The notes under the pieces: generated by a model
The model's input: the letters and a program-made list of their open reading frames with translations, nothing else
Told to the model about the DNA's origin: nothing
The model's database searches: none
Shown: positions 27,823 through 35,638 of the stretch, piece by piece
How the letters are laid out: every line of letters begins with the position of its first letter
Position numbering within the stretch: position 1 is the first letter of the stretch
Assembly (NCBI RefSeq): GCF_900105185.1
Contig: NZ_FNTJ01000001.1
Location: forward strand, 2,686,501-2,750,500
Direction of reading: 5' to 3'
Length of the DNA: 64,000 bases
From: Pseudomonas saponiphila
Lineage (GTDB): Bacteria > Pseudomonadota > Gammaproteobacteria > Pseudomonadales > Pseudomonadaceae
Translations under genes and position numbers: made by a program

Positions 27823-28598
27823 GAAAGGCTCCCAGTGCCTGGCTGCGGCGTTATCCGCAGCCACAACCGCCGCGTTGCCGGCTGGTGTGCCTGCCCCATG
27901 CCGGGGGCAGCGCGAGCTTCTTCAATGACTGGCGCAATCTGTTGCCGACGGATATCGAGCTGATCGCCGTGCAGTACCCGGGGCGCGAGGAGCGCCTGAG
28001 TGAAACCTGGCCCGGCAGCCTGGAGTGGATGGCCGGCAACATCACCCGGGCCCTGTCGGACCTGGTGGAGCGGCCGCTGGTGCTGTTCGGCCACAGCCTG
28101 GGCGCGGCCCTGGCCTACGAGGTGGCCGCGCGCCTGCAGCAGCAGGGTTCGGCGCCGCAGCGGCTGATCGTGTCCGCGCACCCGGCGCCCCATCGCCAGC
28201 GCCACAGCGAGCTTCACCTGGGCTCGGACGAGGCGTTGCTGGCGGATGTGCGGCGTCTGTCGGACGGTGCACCGTCACTGCTGGACGACCCGACCCTGCG
28301 CGAGCTGTACCTGCCGGCCTTGCGCAACGACTACCGGCTGATCGAGTGCTATCGCGGCACTGTCGGTCGCGCCCTGGACCTGCCCCTGAGCGTGTGCCTG
28401 GGGAGCCAGGACAGCGAAGTCGACGCGGACGAAGCCTATGCCTGGGCCGAGGTCAGTGCCCAGGTCACTGACTTTCAGACGTTTCCCGGCGGGCACTTCT
28501 ACCTGCGCCAGCAGCAGGCCGAAGTGCTGCGGCACCTGACCCGGCTGCTGGCGGGCCTCGGCGAGCAGCCGTGGCAGTGCTGGCCTTCGACCCCATGA
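27819..28598 (+). CDS. pchC: PchC, type II thioesterase
   Basis: A 259-residue editing thioesterase. LVCLPHAGGSASFFNDW is the family oxyanion-hole start, GHSLGAALAYEVA holds the Ser nucleophile, and FPGGHFYLRQQ has the catalytic His. It removes wrongly charged groups from the carrier domains of PchE and PchF. The start is GTG at 27819, overlapping the pchK stop (GTGA), preceded by a GAGGAG ribosome site. Its TGA overlaps an ATG (28595) that is one of two possible pchB starts. Confidence 0.92.
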   Translation: MRKAPSAWLRRYPQPQPPRCRLVCLPHAGGSASFFNDWRNLLPTDIELIAVQYPGREERLSETWPGSLEWMAGNITRALSDLVERPLVLFGHSLGAALAYEVAARLQQQGSAPQRLIVSAHPAPHRQRHSELHLGSDEALLADVRRLSDGAPSLLDDPTLRELYLPALRNDYRLIECYRGTVGRALDLPLSVCLGSQDSEVDADEAYAWAEVSAQVTDFQTFPGGHFYLRQQQAEVLRHLTRLLAGLGEQPWQCWPSTP

Positions 28599-28621
28599 AT
28601 CTTTCTTTGGTAGACCTTCAT

Positions 28622-28945
28622 ATGAAGACCCCCGAGCAGTGCAGCGGCCTGGACGATGTCCGCTGCGGTATCGATGCCATGGACCGGCAGATCATCCAGG
28701 CCCTCGGCCAGCGCCTGGCCTACGTCAAGGCGGCGGCCCAGTTCAAGCCGACCGAGGACAGCATCGCCGCCCCGGAGCGGGTCGCGGCGATGCTCCCGCA
28801 ACGCCGGCAATGGGCCGAACAGGCGGGCCTGGACCCGATGTTCGTGGTGCCGCTGTTTGCCCAGATCATTCACTGGAATATTGCCCAGCAAGTGCGCCAC
28901 TGGCGCTTGCAGCACGGGCTTGAGCAGGGAGCCGGCGATGAATGA
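28622..28945 (+). CDS. pchB: PchB, isochorismate pyruvate lyase
   Basis: A 107-residue AroQ-class protein that converts isochorismate to salicylate and pyruvate. The start ATG 28622 gives MKTPEQCSGLDDV, matching the N-terminus of P. aeruginosa PchB. An alternative ATG at 28595 overlaps the pchC stop as ATGA and would add nine residues; the overlap pattern of this operon makes it possible too. Typical helices are seen: IDAMDRQIIQALGQRLAYVKAAAQFK (Arg and Lys for substrate binding), APERVAAMLPQRRQWAE and FAQIIHWNIAQQVRHW. It overlaps pchA by eight bases and works directly after it. Confidence 0.93.
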   Translation: MKTPEQCSGLDDVRCGIDAMDRQIIQALGQRLAYVKAAAQFKPTEDSIAAPERVAAMLPQRRQWAEQAGLDPMFVVPLFAQIIHWNIAQQVRHWRLQHGLEQGAGDE

Positions 28946-30362
28946 GTCGTGCCTGTCCGGGTTGACCCGGGCCCTGCAGCAAGGTCAAGCCCGGGCCCGG
29001 CGGGAGGGCCGGGCGGTGCTGGTGGTGTTCAGCCTGGCCGCTGAACGCCTGCAGCCGCTGCGACTGTTCGCCGCCAACCGCCAGGTGTTCGGCCAGAGCC
29101 TGTTCTGGTCCAGCGACCAGGGCGCCCTGGCCCTGGCTGGGTTTGGCTGCACCGAGGAAATCAGCCCGCCGTCGGCGGAGCGCTTTGGCGCCAGCACCCG
29201 GGCCTGGCGTCAATTGCTGGAGCGAGCCCATCAAGTGGGGCCGCGCCAGGCCTACCTGTGTGGCGGGTTCGCCTTTGACCCCCAGGTGCCACGCAGCGCC
29301 CAGTGGCAGTCGTTTGCCAGCACCTCCCTGGTGCTGCCGCGCCTGCTGCTGCTGTGCGAAGGCGAGCAGCAGCACTGGCTGTTCAGCCTGTGGGTCGAGC
29401 CCGGCGCCGATGTCGCCCAGTGCGCCGCGGCCCTGGAGGCGGAATGGAGCCTGCTGCTGGCGCGCTATCAGCACGCCCCGGCGGCGCAACTGCCCGCCGG
29501 GATCGAGGCCGAGGCCGACCCCCAGGCCGCCGAACGCTGGCAGGACTGCGTGGCCCAGGCGATTGCGCGAATCCAGGGTGGCGAGTTGAACAAAGTGGTG
29601 CTGGCCCGGGAAGTCTGTCTGCAGGCGAGCCGCAACATTCCCTGCGGTCCGTTGCTGGAAAACCTCGGCGCGGCCTATCCCCAGGCTTTCCTGTTCGCCT
29701 TCAGCCGTGGCGACAGCTGCTTTCTGGGCGCCAGCCCCGAGCGCCTGGTGCGGGTGGCCCGGGGCACCTTGAGCACCGTGGCCCTGGCCGGCACTTGCGC
29801 CCGCGGCCAGCATGAACAGCAGGATGCGGAACTGGGCCAGGCCCTGCTGGACAGCGCCAAGGATCGCCACGAACACGCCCTGGTGGTGCAGACCCTGCGT
29901 GAATCCCTGCAACCCTACTGCGCCATGCTGGAAATTGCGCCGCAGCCGCAGCTGCATCGCCTGGCTCACGTCCAGCACCTGCTGACCCCGGTACTGGGGC
30001 GCTTGCGGCCCCAGGTCGAGCTGTTGCAAGTGGTGGACGCCCTGCACCCGACCCCGGCGGTGGGCGGCCTGCCGCGAGGCGCGGCCCTGGGTTACATCCG
30101 CGAGCACGAGCAACTGGACCGTGGCTGGTACGCCGCGCCGGTGGGCTGGCTGAACGCCGAGGGTGATGGCGAGTTTGCCGTGGCCTTGCGCTCGGCGCTG
30201 ATTCGCGGCAACCGGGCGCACCTGTTTGCCGGCTGCGGCATCGTCGGCGAGTCGGACCCTGCGAGCGAGTACCAGGAAACCTGCCTGAAGCTGCGCACCA
30301 TCGGCGAGGCCCTGCACCCGGTAGCGGCCAGCACCTACGAGAAGCGCGGCCTCTCCCTGTAG
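28938..30362 (+). CDS. pchA: PchA, isochorismate synthase
   Basis: A 474-residue chorismate-utilising enzyme (P. aeruginosa PchA has 476). It converts chorismate to isochorismate for salicylate synthesis. The C-terminal catalytic domain shows GGELNKVVLAREV, FSRGDSCFLGASPERLVRV, ALAGTCARG, the HPTPAVGGLPR motif and GCGIVGESDPASEYQET with the magnesium-binding Glu. The start ATG 28938 (MNESCLSGL) lies inside the end of pchB. It is the last gene of the biosynthetic operon; its TAG stop (30360) sits at the edge of the REP cluster that follows. Confidence 0.95.
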   Translation: MNESCLSGLTRALQQGQARARREGRAVLVVFSLAAERLQPLRLFAANRQVFGQSLFWSSDQGALALAGFGCTEEISPPSAERFGASTRAWRQLLERAHQVGPRQAYLCGGFAFDPQVPRSAQWQSFASTSLVLPRLLLLCEGEQQHWLFSLWVEPGADVAQCAAALEAEWSLLLARYQHAPAAQLPAGIEAEADPQAAERWQDCVAQAIARIQGGELNKVVLAREVCLQASRNIPCGPLLENLGAAYPQAFLFAFSRGDSCFLGASPERLVRVARGTLSTVALAGTCARGQHEQQDAELGQALLDSAKDRHEHALVVQTLRESLQPYCAMLEIAPQPQLHRLAHVQHLLTPVLGRLRPQVELLQVVDALHPTPAVGGLPRGAALGYIREHEQLDRGWYAAPVGWLNAEGDGEFAVALRSALIRGNRAHLFAGCGIVGESDPASEYQETCLKLRTIGEALHPVAASTYEKRGLSL

Positions 30363-30370
30363 CCGGCTTT

Positions 30371-30712
30371 GCGGACCGCTTCGCTGGCAAGCCAGCTCCT
30401 ACGTGGGAGATGGGGTGTTTTGCTGTGGGGGCTGGCTGGCCGGCGAAGGCGATTTTGCGGGCCGCTTCGCTGGCAAGCCAGCTCCCACGTGGGAGGTGGG
30501 GTGTTTTGCTGTGGGGGCTGGCTGGTCGGCGAAGGCGATTTTGCGGGCCGCTTCGCTGGCAAGCCAGCTCCTACGTGGGAGGTGGGGTGTTTTGCTGTGG
30601 GGGCTGGCTGGCCGGCGAAGGCGATTTTGCGGGCCTCTTCGCTGGCAAGCCAGCTCCTACGTGGGAGGTGGGTGTTTTGCTGTGGGGGCTGGCTTGTCGG
30701 CGGAGGTGGTGG
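30371..30712. repeat. Four tandem 86-bp REP/BIME-type repeats
   Basis: Units begin GCGG(G/A)CC at 30371, 30457, 30543 and 30629, so the period is exactly 86 bp; the fourth is partial and more diverged. Each unit carries two REP-like arms, CTGGCTGGCCGGCGAAG and CTTCGCTGGCAAGCCAG, able to pair as a long stem. The cluster fills the gap between the pchA stop and the convergent hydrolase gene and may end or protect transcripts from both sides. Confidence 0.9.
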
Positions 30713-31628
30713 TCGGGCCGGCGATGTGCTGGCCGGGCTTGGCCCGCAGCAGGGCGTTGATGGCCTGGCCGTAGTCCTTGCCTGCCAGGCTCATGCTGTT
30801 GTTGTGGGTGCCGCCGGGCACCAGCAGCAGTTTTTTCGGCTCCAGCGCAACCTTGAACAGTTCCTTGCTCAGGCGCGGTGGTACGTAGTCGTCTTTCAGG
30901 CCATGCACCACCAGCAGCGGCATGCCGATGTCGCGGATCTTGTCGAGGGAATCGAACTTCTGCGACAGCACCCAGCGCACCGGCAGCGAGGTCTTGGTCA
31001 CCGCCTGGGCGGCATCGGCCAGGGTGGTGAAGGTGGATTCGACGATCAGTCCGCGGGCGGCAATCGGTGCGTTGTCGCGGGCGGCCGTGCGTCCCAGTTC
31101 GGCGGCCAGGTCGATGGCCACCGCACCGCCAAGGGAATGGCCGTAGATCAGGCGCTTGCCGGCGTCGGGCTGCAGCAGCTTGAGCCGCTCCCAGGCGATG
31201 CGCGCGTCTTCATACACGCTGCTTTCCGAGGGCAGGTCGCCGTGGCTCTGGCCGAACCCCCGGTAGTCGATGGCCAGCACCGAGTAGCCCAGGGCGTGCA
31301 GTTGCTCGATGCGAAACAGCTGGCCGGTGAGGTTCCAGCGCACCCCGTGCAGGTAGAGGATCGCCGGGGCGTCGGCGCGGGTGGCCGGCCACCACCAGGC
31401 GTGGATGTTCTGCCCGGCCTTGAAGCTTTGCGGCTTGAGTTCCAGTTCCTGCACCGTGCCGGGCAGGCCGCGATACCAGCCGGCGGTGCCGGGCTCGATG
31501 CGAAACACCAGCTGGCGTTCCTGGTGTTGGAGCACCGCGCAGCTCACCGGCAGGCCGACGATCAGTGCGGCCAGGCACAGCAGGGGAAACCAGCGACGGT
31601 GCAGGCGCTGGAACAGGCTTGGGGACAT
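30657..31628 (-). CDS. Membrane-anchored alpha/beta hydrolase (DUF-type serine hydrolase)
   Basis: A 323-residue hydrolase starting at ATG 31628 (MSPSLFQRLH); an in-frame ATG 18 codons upstream is possible but has no better ribosome site. One hydrophobic segment (about residues 14-32) should anchor it with the catalytic domain in the periplasm. Catalytic features: LYLHGVRWNLTGQ, AIDYRGFGQSHG, nucleophile GHSLGGA, VVHGLKDDYVPP (Asp) and PGGTHNN (His). It resembles BEM46/YfhR-type hydrolases. The last dozen residues (KPAPTAKHPPPT) and the TAG stop are encoded by the fourth REP unit, so the tail is repeat-derived. Substrate unknown. Confidence 0.82.
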   Translation of the reverse strand: MSPSLFQRLHRRWFPLLCLAALIVGLPVSCAVLQHQERQLVFRIEPGTAGWYRGLPGTVQELELKPQSFKAGQNIHAWWWPATRADAPAILYLHGVRWNLTGQLFRIEQLHALGYSVLAIDYRGFGQSHGDLPSESSVYEDARIAWERLKLLQPDAGKRLIYGHSLGGAVAIDLAAELGRTAARDNAPIAARGLIVESTFTTLADAAQAVTKTSLPVRWVLSQKFDSLDKIRDIGMPLLVVHGLKDDYVPPRLSKELFKVALEPKKLLLVPGGTHNNSMSLAGKDYGQAINALLRAKPGQHIAGPTTTSADKPAPTAKHPPPT

Positions 31629-31829
31629 GGAGGGCTTCACCGCAGGACAAACGATAGGGCGTTTTAACAGATGTCCCGGCACGGCTGTAGCCCTTTCGGC
31701 GCTGCGGTCGGCGCAATGGGTTAGCCAGTATTTCGCCGGCCAGGGCGCAGGAAGTGCTTGAAACAGGCGGTTGATCGGCTATATGGTTGTACGCTACAAC
31801 TAAAACGATCCGTGCCGAGGTGCTGCGCC

Positions 31830-32801
31830 ATGCCTGTCGAATCCTCCGAGCTCATCCAGCAACTGCGCCAGGCCTCGCGGCAGATGGTCCGCGAGCTGGG
31901 CTTCATGCAGGCCACCCTGGCCGCCACCGACTACCCGCCCTCGGCGGTGCACGCCCTGCTGGAGATCGGCCAGGGCCATGCCGTGACCGGCGGTGATCTG
32001 GTGACACTGCTGGGGCTGGAGAAATCCAGCGTCAGCCGGCTGGTGCGCAAGCTGGTGGAGGCGGGCGAGATCAGCGAACAGGCCGACGCCCGGGATGCCC
32101 GCTCCAAGCGCCTGCAACTCAGCGCCCAGGGACGCCGGACCCTGGCCGGTATCGAGCGTTTCGCCCAGGCCCAGGTGGCCGCGGCCCTGGGGCACCTGAG
32201 TGCGGACCAGCAGCGTCGTGCCTCGACGGGCATCGCCGACTACGCCCGAGCATTACGTGCGGCGCGCCTGGGCGAGGTGCCCGAGGCGCCCGAGGGCTGG
32301 TCCATCGCTCGCGGCTACCGCCCCGGGGTGATTGGCCGCATTGCCGAAATGCATGCCCGTTACTACGCGGACCTGGCAGGTTTCGGTCAGCCGTTCGAGA
32401 GCCTGGTGGCGCGGGACATGGCCGAGTTGATGGGACGTTTGCACAACCCGCGCAATGAGGTCTGGGTGGCATTGCGGGGCGAGCGGATCGTCGGGTCCAT
32501 CGCCATTGATGGGGAAGGCGAGGGCGACGAGGCGATCCTGCGGTGCTTCATCCTCGACGCTGCCGCGCGCGGCCAAGGTCTGGGCCGGCGGTTGCTGGTG
32601 GAGGCCCTGGCGTTCTGCGACCAGTGGGGCTTTGCCGCCACTCTCTTGTGGACCTTCAAGGGCCTGGACGCGGCGCGGGCATTGTATGAGGAGCAGGGGT
32701 TTGTGCTGGTGCAGGAGCAGGTGGGCGAGCAGTGGGGCGCGGCGGTGACCGAGCAGTGTTTTGTCCGAGCGAGGCGGGCGGAACGCGACACAATCCGCTG
32801 A
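31830..32801 (+). CDS. MarR-type HTH regulator fused to GNAT acetyltransferase
   Basis: A 323-residue two-domain protein starting at ATG 31830 (MPVESSELIQ). Residues 1-145 form a MarR winged helix (LVTLLGLEKSSVSRLVRKLVEAGEI, DARDARSKRLQLSAQGRR). Residues about 160-320 form a GNAT fold with CFILDAAARGQGLGRRLL, the acetyl-CoA-binding loop, and YEEQGFVLVQE. Such fusions occur widely in bacteria; the acetylated substrate and target promoters are unknown. The 200 bp upstream to the divergent hydrolase gene holds an AT-rich stretch around 31780-31805 that could be a promoter and self-operator. Confidence 0.85.
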   Translation: MPVESSELIQQLRQASRQMVRELGFMQATLAATDYPPSAVHALLEIGQGHAVTGGDLVTLLGLEKSSVSRLVRKLVEAGEISEQADARDARSKRLQLSAQGRRTLAGIERFAQAQVAAALGHLSADQQRRASTGIADYARALRAARLGEVPEAPEGWSIARGYRPGVIGRIAEMHARYYADLAGFGQPFESLVARDMAELMGRLHNPRNEVWVALRGERIVGSIAIDGEGEGDEAILRCFILDAAARGQGLGRRLLVEALAFCDQWGFAATLLWTFKGLDAARALYEEQGFVLVQEQVGEQWGAAVTEQCFVRARRAERDTIR

Positions 32802-32803
32802 GC

Positions 32804-32942
32804 GCTGTAGCCGCTGCTGAGCCCGCGAAACTGCGCAAAGGTCCGCAGGGCTTTGCTTGGCGGTTTCGAGTCGAGCCTGTGGCGCCACTGAAAGCCTGCG
32901 CAGCCGTTTGCAGTCGTTCGCAGCCTTCGGCAGCGGCTACAG
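32804..32942. repeat. Intergenic inverted-repeat element
   Basis: The arms CTGTAGCCGCTGCTGA and CGGCAGCGGCTACAG bracket the element. The inner sequence GAGCCCGCGAAACTGCGCAAAGG reappears, inverted, at about 55190-55245. It is a dispersed pseudomonad repeat rather than a gene. It fills the gap before the dehydrogenase gene. Confidence 0.65.
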
Positions 32943-33004
32943 ATCGCCGGCATTGGTGGTAGGGTTAGCCCCCCGAAGATTACCGATCTGTGGAGACACC
33001 CCCC

Positions 33005-34012
33005 ATGCAAGCCATCAAGCTCAGCCTGCCGGCATCCCTGGACAACCTGAAAACCGTGGAACTGGCCGATCCCGGGCAACCCGGTGCCGGGCAGATCCGC
33101 GTGCGCCTGCATGCCTGTTCGCTGAACTTCCACGATTACGCCGTGGTCACCGGCGCGTTGCCCACCGCCGATGGGCGGATTCCCATGGCCGACGGCGCCG
33201 GGGTGGTGGAAGCGGTGGGCGAGGGCGCCAGCGAGTTCAAGGTCGGCGACGCGGTGGTGTCCTGTTTCTTCCCCCATTGGCACGACGGCGGTCCGGCGAT
33301 TGCCGATTTCAGCACCACCCCGGGCGATGGCGTCGACGGTTACGCCCGTGAAGTGGTGATCCAGCCCAGCCACTGGTTCACCCATACGCCCAAGGGCTAC
33401 AGCCATGCCGAAGCCGCGACCCTGACCACCGCCGGCCTGACCGCCTGGCGCGCGCTGGTGGTGGATGGCGCGCTCAAGGCCGGGGAAACCGTGCTGGTGC
33501 TGGGCACCGGCGGGGTGTCGATCTTCGCCCTGCAACTGGCCAAGGCCATGGGCGCGACGGTGATTGCCACCTCGTCCTCGGACGCCAAGCTGGCCAGGGT
33601 GCGCGAACTGGGGGCCGACCACACCATCAACTACCGCACTCAGCCTGAATGGGGCAACGAGGTGCTCAAGCTCACCGGCGGTCGCGGCGTCGATCACGTG
33701 GTGGAAGTCGGCGGCCCGGGCACCTTGCCGCAGTCCATCACCGCTTGCCGTATCGGCGGGCATATCGCCCTGATCGGCGTGCTCACCGGTTGGGCCGGGC
33801 CGGTGCCGACGGCGGCGCTGATGGCCAAACAGCAGCGCCTGCAGGGCTTGATCGTCGGCAGTCGCCAGCAGCAGATCGATATGGTCCGCGGCCTGGAAGC
33901 CACCGGCATCAAGCCGATCATCGACAGCACCTTCCCCCTGGCGGATATCGCCAAGGCCTTCGCTCATGAAGCCTCGGGCGCGCACCTGGGGAAAATCTGC
34001 CTGACGTTCTGA
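33005..34012 (+). CDS. Zinc-type alcohol dehydrogenase/quinone oxidoreductase family protein
   Basis: A 335-residue medium-chain dehydrogenase/reductase, start ATG 33005 (MQAIKLSLP) with TGGAGA upstream. The N-terminal GroES-like domain has HACSLNFHDYAVVTG and ADGAGVVEAVGEG. The NAD(P) domain has VLVLGTGGVSIFALQLAKAMGATVIATS and GGRGVDHVVEVGGPGTL. The usual catalytic and structural zinc cysteines are not evident (HACSLNFHDY replaces the zinc-binding Cys motif), so a zinc-free reductase of the quinone-oxidoreductase group is likely. Substrate unknown. Stands alone, convergent with an MFS gene. Confidence 0.82.
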   Translation: MQAIKLSLPASLDNLKTVELADPGQPGAGQIRVRLHACSLNFHDYAVVTGALPTADGRIPMADGAGVVEAVGEGASEFKVGDAVVSCFFPHWHDGGPAIADFSTTPGDGVDGYAREVVIQPSHWFTHTPKGYSHAEAATLTTAGLTAWRALVVDGALKAGETVLVLGTGGVSIFALQLAKAMGATVIATSSSDAKLARVRELGADHTINYRTQPEWGNEVLKLTGGRGVDHVVEVGGPGTLPQSITACRIGGHIALIGVLTGWAGPVPTAALMAKQQRLQGLIVGSRQQQIDMVRGLEATGIKPIIDSTFPLADIAKAFAHEASGAHLGKICLTF

Positions 34013-34022
34013 GGCGTTGATC

Positions 34023-34056
34023 GCGGCGACACCCGGGTTGGACCGGGGGTCGCCGC
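34023..34056. terminator. Stem-loop between convergent genes
   Basis: GCGGCGACACCCGG pairs with CCGGGGGTCGCCGC around a six-base loop. It lies between the convergent dehydrogenase and MFS genes and has no clear T-run; probably a bidirectional transcription end. Confidence 0.45.
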
Positions 34057-34094
34057 AGCCCAGGTGTGGCGTTGGCCCGCATGGCCGCCTCGGC

Positions 34095-35312
34095 TCAATG
34101 CACCGGTTTGAGTTGGGCAGTAGCGTCGGCGCGAGCGACGACGCTGAGGATCGACAGCGCCGCGATGACCAGGCCCGGGGAGGTGGCCAGCAGGACCCCG
34201 GCGGTGCCGGCGCCGGCAGCGAGGATCTGCCCGGCGGCCAGGGGCCCGGCCACCGAGCCCAGGCGGCCGATGGCCACGGCAGCACCGACGCCGGTGGCAC
34301 GCACCGCGGTCGGGTAGGAGGGCGGCGCCAACGCGTAGAGCACCAGCTGGGCAGCCATTACGAACAGCCCGGCGGCAAACCCGGCCATGGCCATGGGCGC
34401 AATGCCCACCGACAGCCCGACCCCGGCCAGCGCCGCCAGCAACCCGGCATAGACGAACAGCACCACCTTGAGGCCGTTGCAGCGGTCCAGCAGCAGGCCG
34501 CCGAGCAGCGAGCCAAGAGCGCCGCCAATGTTGAACAGCATCTGCACCAGGCCCGCCTGGGGTTTGCTGAAGCCCTGTTCGAGCAGCAGCGACGGCAGCC
34601 AGTTGAGCAGCATGTACATCACGGTCAGGGTGAAGAAGTAGCTCAGCCACAAGGCCAGGGTGGTGCGTGCGCGCCCCTCGCCGAACAGCGCCTGGGCGGT
34701 CGAGGCGCGGCGGCTGCCGACGCTCGCGGTGTGTTGACGAAAGGCGCTGGATTCCGGCAGCAGCCAGGCCATCAGCGGCACCACCAGCAGCGGCGCCAGG
34801 CCGCCGATGATGAAGGTGGTCTGCCAGTGTTCGCTGGAGAACATCGCCACTACCGCCGCCAGCGCGCCACCCAGGGGCACGCCGCAATACATGACGCTGA
34901 TCGCCGTGCCCCGGCGCTGTTCGCTCACCGCTTCGGCGCACAGGGCGATCAGGTTGGGCAGCGCCGCGCCCAGGCCCAGGCCGGTCATGAAGCGCACCAG
35001 CAGCAGGCTCGAATAACTTTCGACGTAGGCCGTGCACAGCGAAAACAGGCCGAACAGCAGCACCGCGCCGACCAGGATCTTCTTGCGTCCGATACGGTCG
35101 GCGACCCAGCCGCCGAAGAAGGCCCCGGGTAGCAGGCCGATGATCCCGGCGCTGAACACCCAGCCCATCATCTTCGGGTCCAGGGCAAAACTCTGGCGCA
35201 ACCCGGCGGCGGCGGTGCCGGCCGCCTGCAGGTCGAAGCCCTCGATCAACGCGACGATAAAGCACAAAGCAATGGTCAGCGTCGAACGACGCGATGGACT
35301 GTCCATGGGCAA
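34095..35312 (-). CDS. MFS transporter, aromatic acid:H+ symporter (MhpT/PcaK-like)
   Basis: A 405-residue MFS carrier with 12 helices. ALIEGFDLQAAGTAAAGLR in helix 1 matches the D-x-x-x-A-rich signature of the AAHS family, and ADRIGRKKILVGAVLLFG is the motif A loop. A second in-frame ATG two codons on (35306) is an equally good start. It is divergent from an OprD-type porin over a 326-bp AT-rich region, a porin-carrier pair that fits uptake of one aromatic acid. Its place beside the ferulate genes makes a hydroxycinnamate a plausible substrate, which is inference. Confidence 0.85.
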   Translation of the reverse strand: MPMDSPSRRSTLTIALCFIVALIEGFDLQAAGTAAAGLRQSFALDPKMMGWVFSAGIIGLLPGAFFGGWVADRIGRKKILVGAVLLFGLFSLCTAYVESYSSLLLVRFMTGLGLGAALPNLIALCAEAVSEQRRGTAISVMYCGVPLGGALAAVVAMFSSEHWQTTFIIGGLAPLLVVPLMAWLLPESSAFRQHTASVGSRRASTAQALFGEGRARTTLALWLSYFFTLTVMYMLLNWLPSLLLEQGFSKPQAGLVQMLFNIGGALGSLLGGLLLDRCNGLKVVLFVYAGLLAALAGVGLSVGIAPMAMAGFAAGLFVMAAQLVLYALAPPSYPTAVRATGVGAAVAIGRLGSVAGPLAAGQILAAGAGTAGVLLATSPGLVIAALSILSVVARADATAQLKPVH

Positions 35313-35638
35313 ACCTCATTGTTGTTTTTGTTGTGGTGGCCAGCCGCACGCTGGCGCTGAATGCGCCGGCGTTGCTGGCTGGTGATTAAGATAACAAAGC
35401 TAACTAAAAAATGAATAGAGCCTTTATTTTTGCCGATAAATGCAAATAAGTTCATTTAAAACAGATAGTTAAACCATCAATCAGGATTCTAAGTAAAAAT
35501 AGATAATATTATTAATGTTCGATTATCGGTCATTTACGGTTGACGTAAGGCTTGAGCTGTTTCCATTCTCTGCTCGCGACGTTGGCTGCCAGGCCCGCGT
35601 TCGACACCTAAAACAACAACAAAAAATGGACATCGGAC
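35313..35638. promoter_or_regulatory. AT-rich divergent promoter region
   Basis: A 326-bp intergenic stretch, with 35385-35535 far more AT-rich than its surroundings. It contains TAACTA (35401) and TAGTTA (35466), the half-sites that form the palindrome before ech, but not as a close pair. It should hold promoters for the MFS (leftward) and porin (rightward) genes. No small gene is visible. Confidence 0.5.

Noticed and set aside
30371..30712. CRISPR-like array
   Set aside because: Units are directly adjacent with nearly identical 86-bp sequence and no unique spacers; no cas genes. They are REP-type repeats.
30369..31667. 432-codon plus-strand frame through the REP array and the hydrolase gene
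   Set aside because: The 86-bp period is not a multiple of three, so the repeat reads in changing frames; the remainder is antisense to a clear hydrolase.
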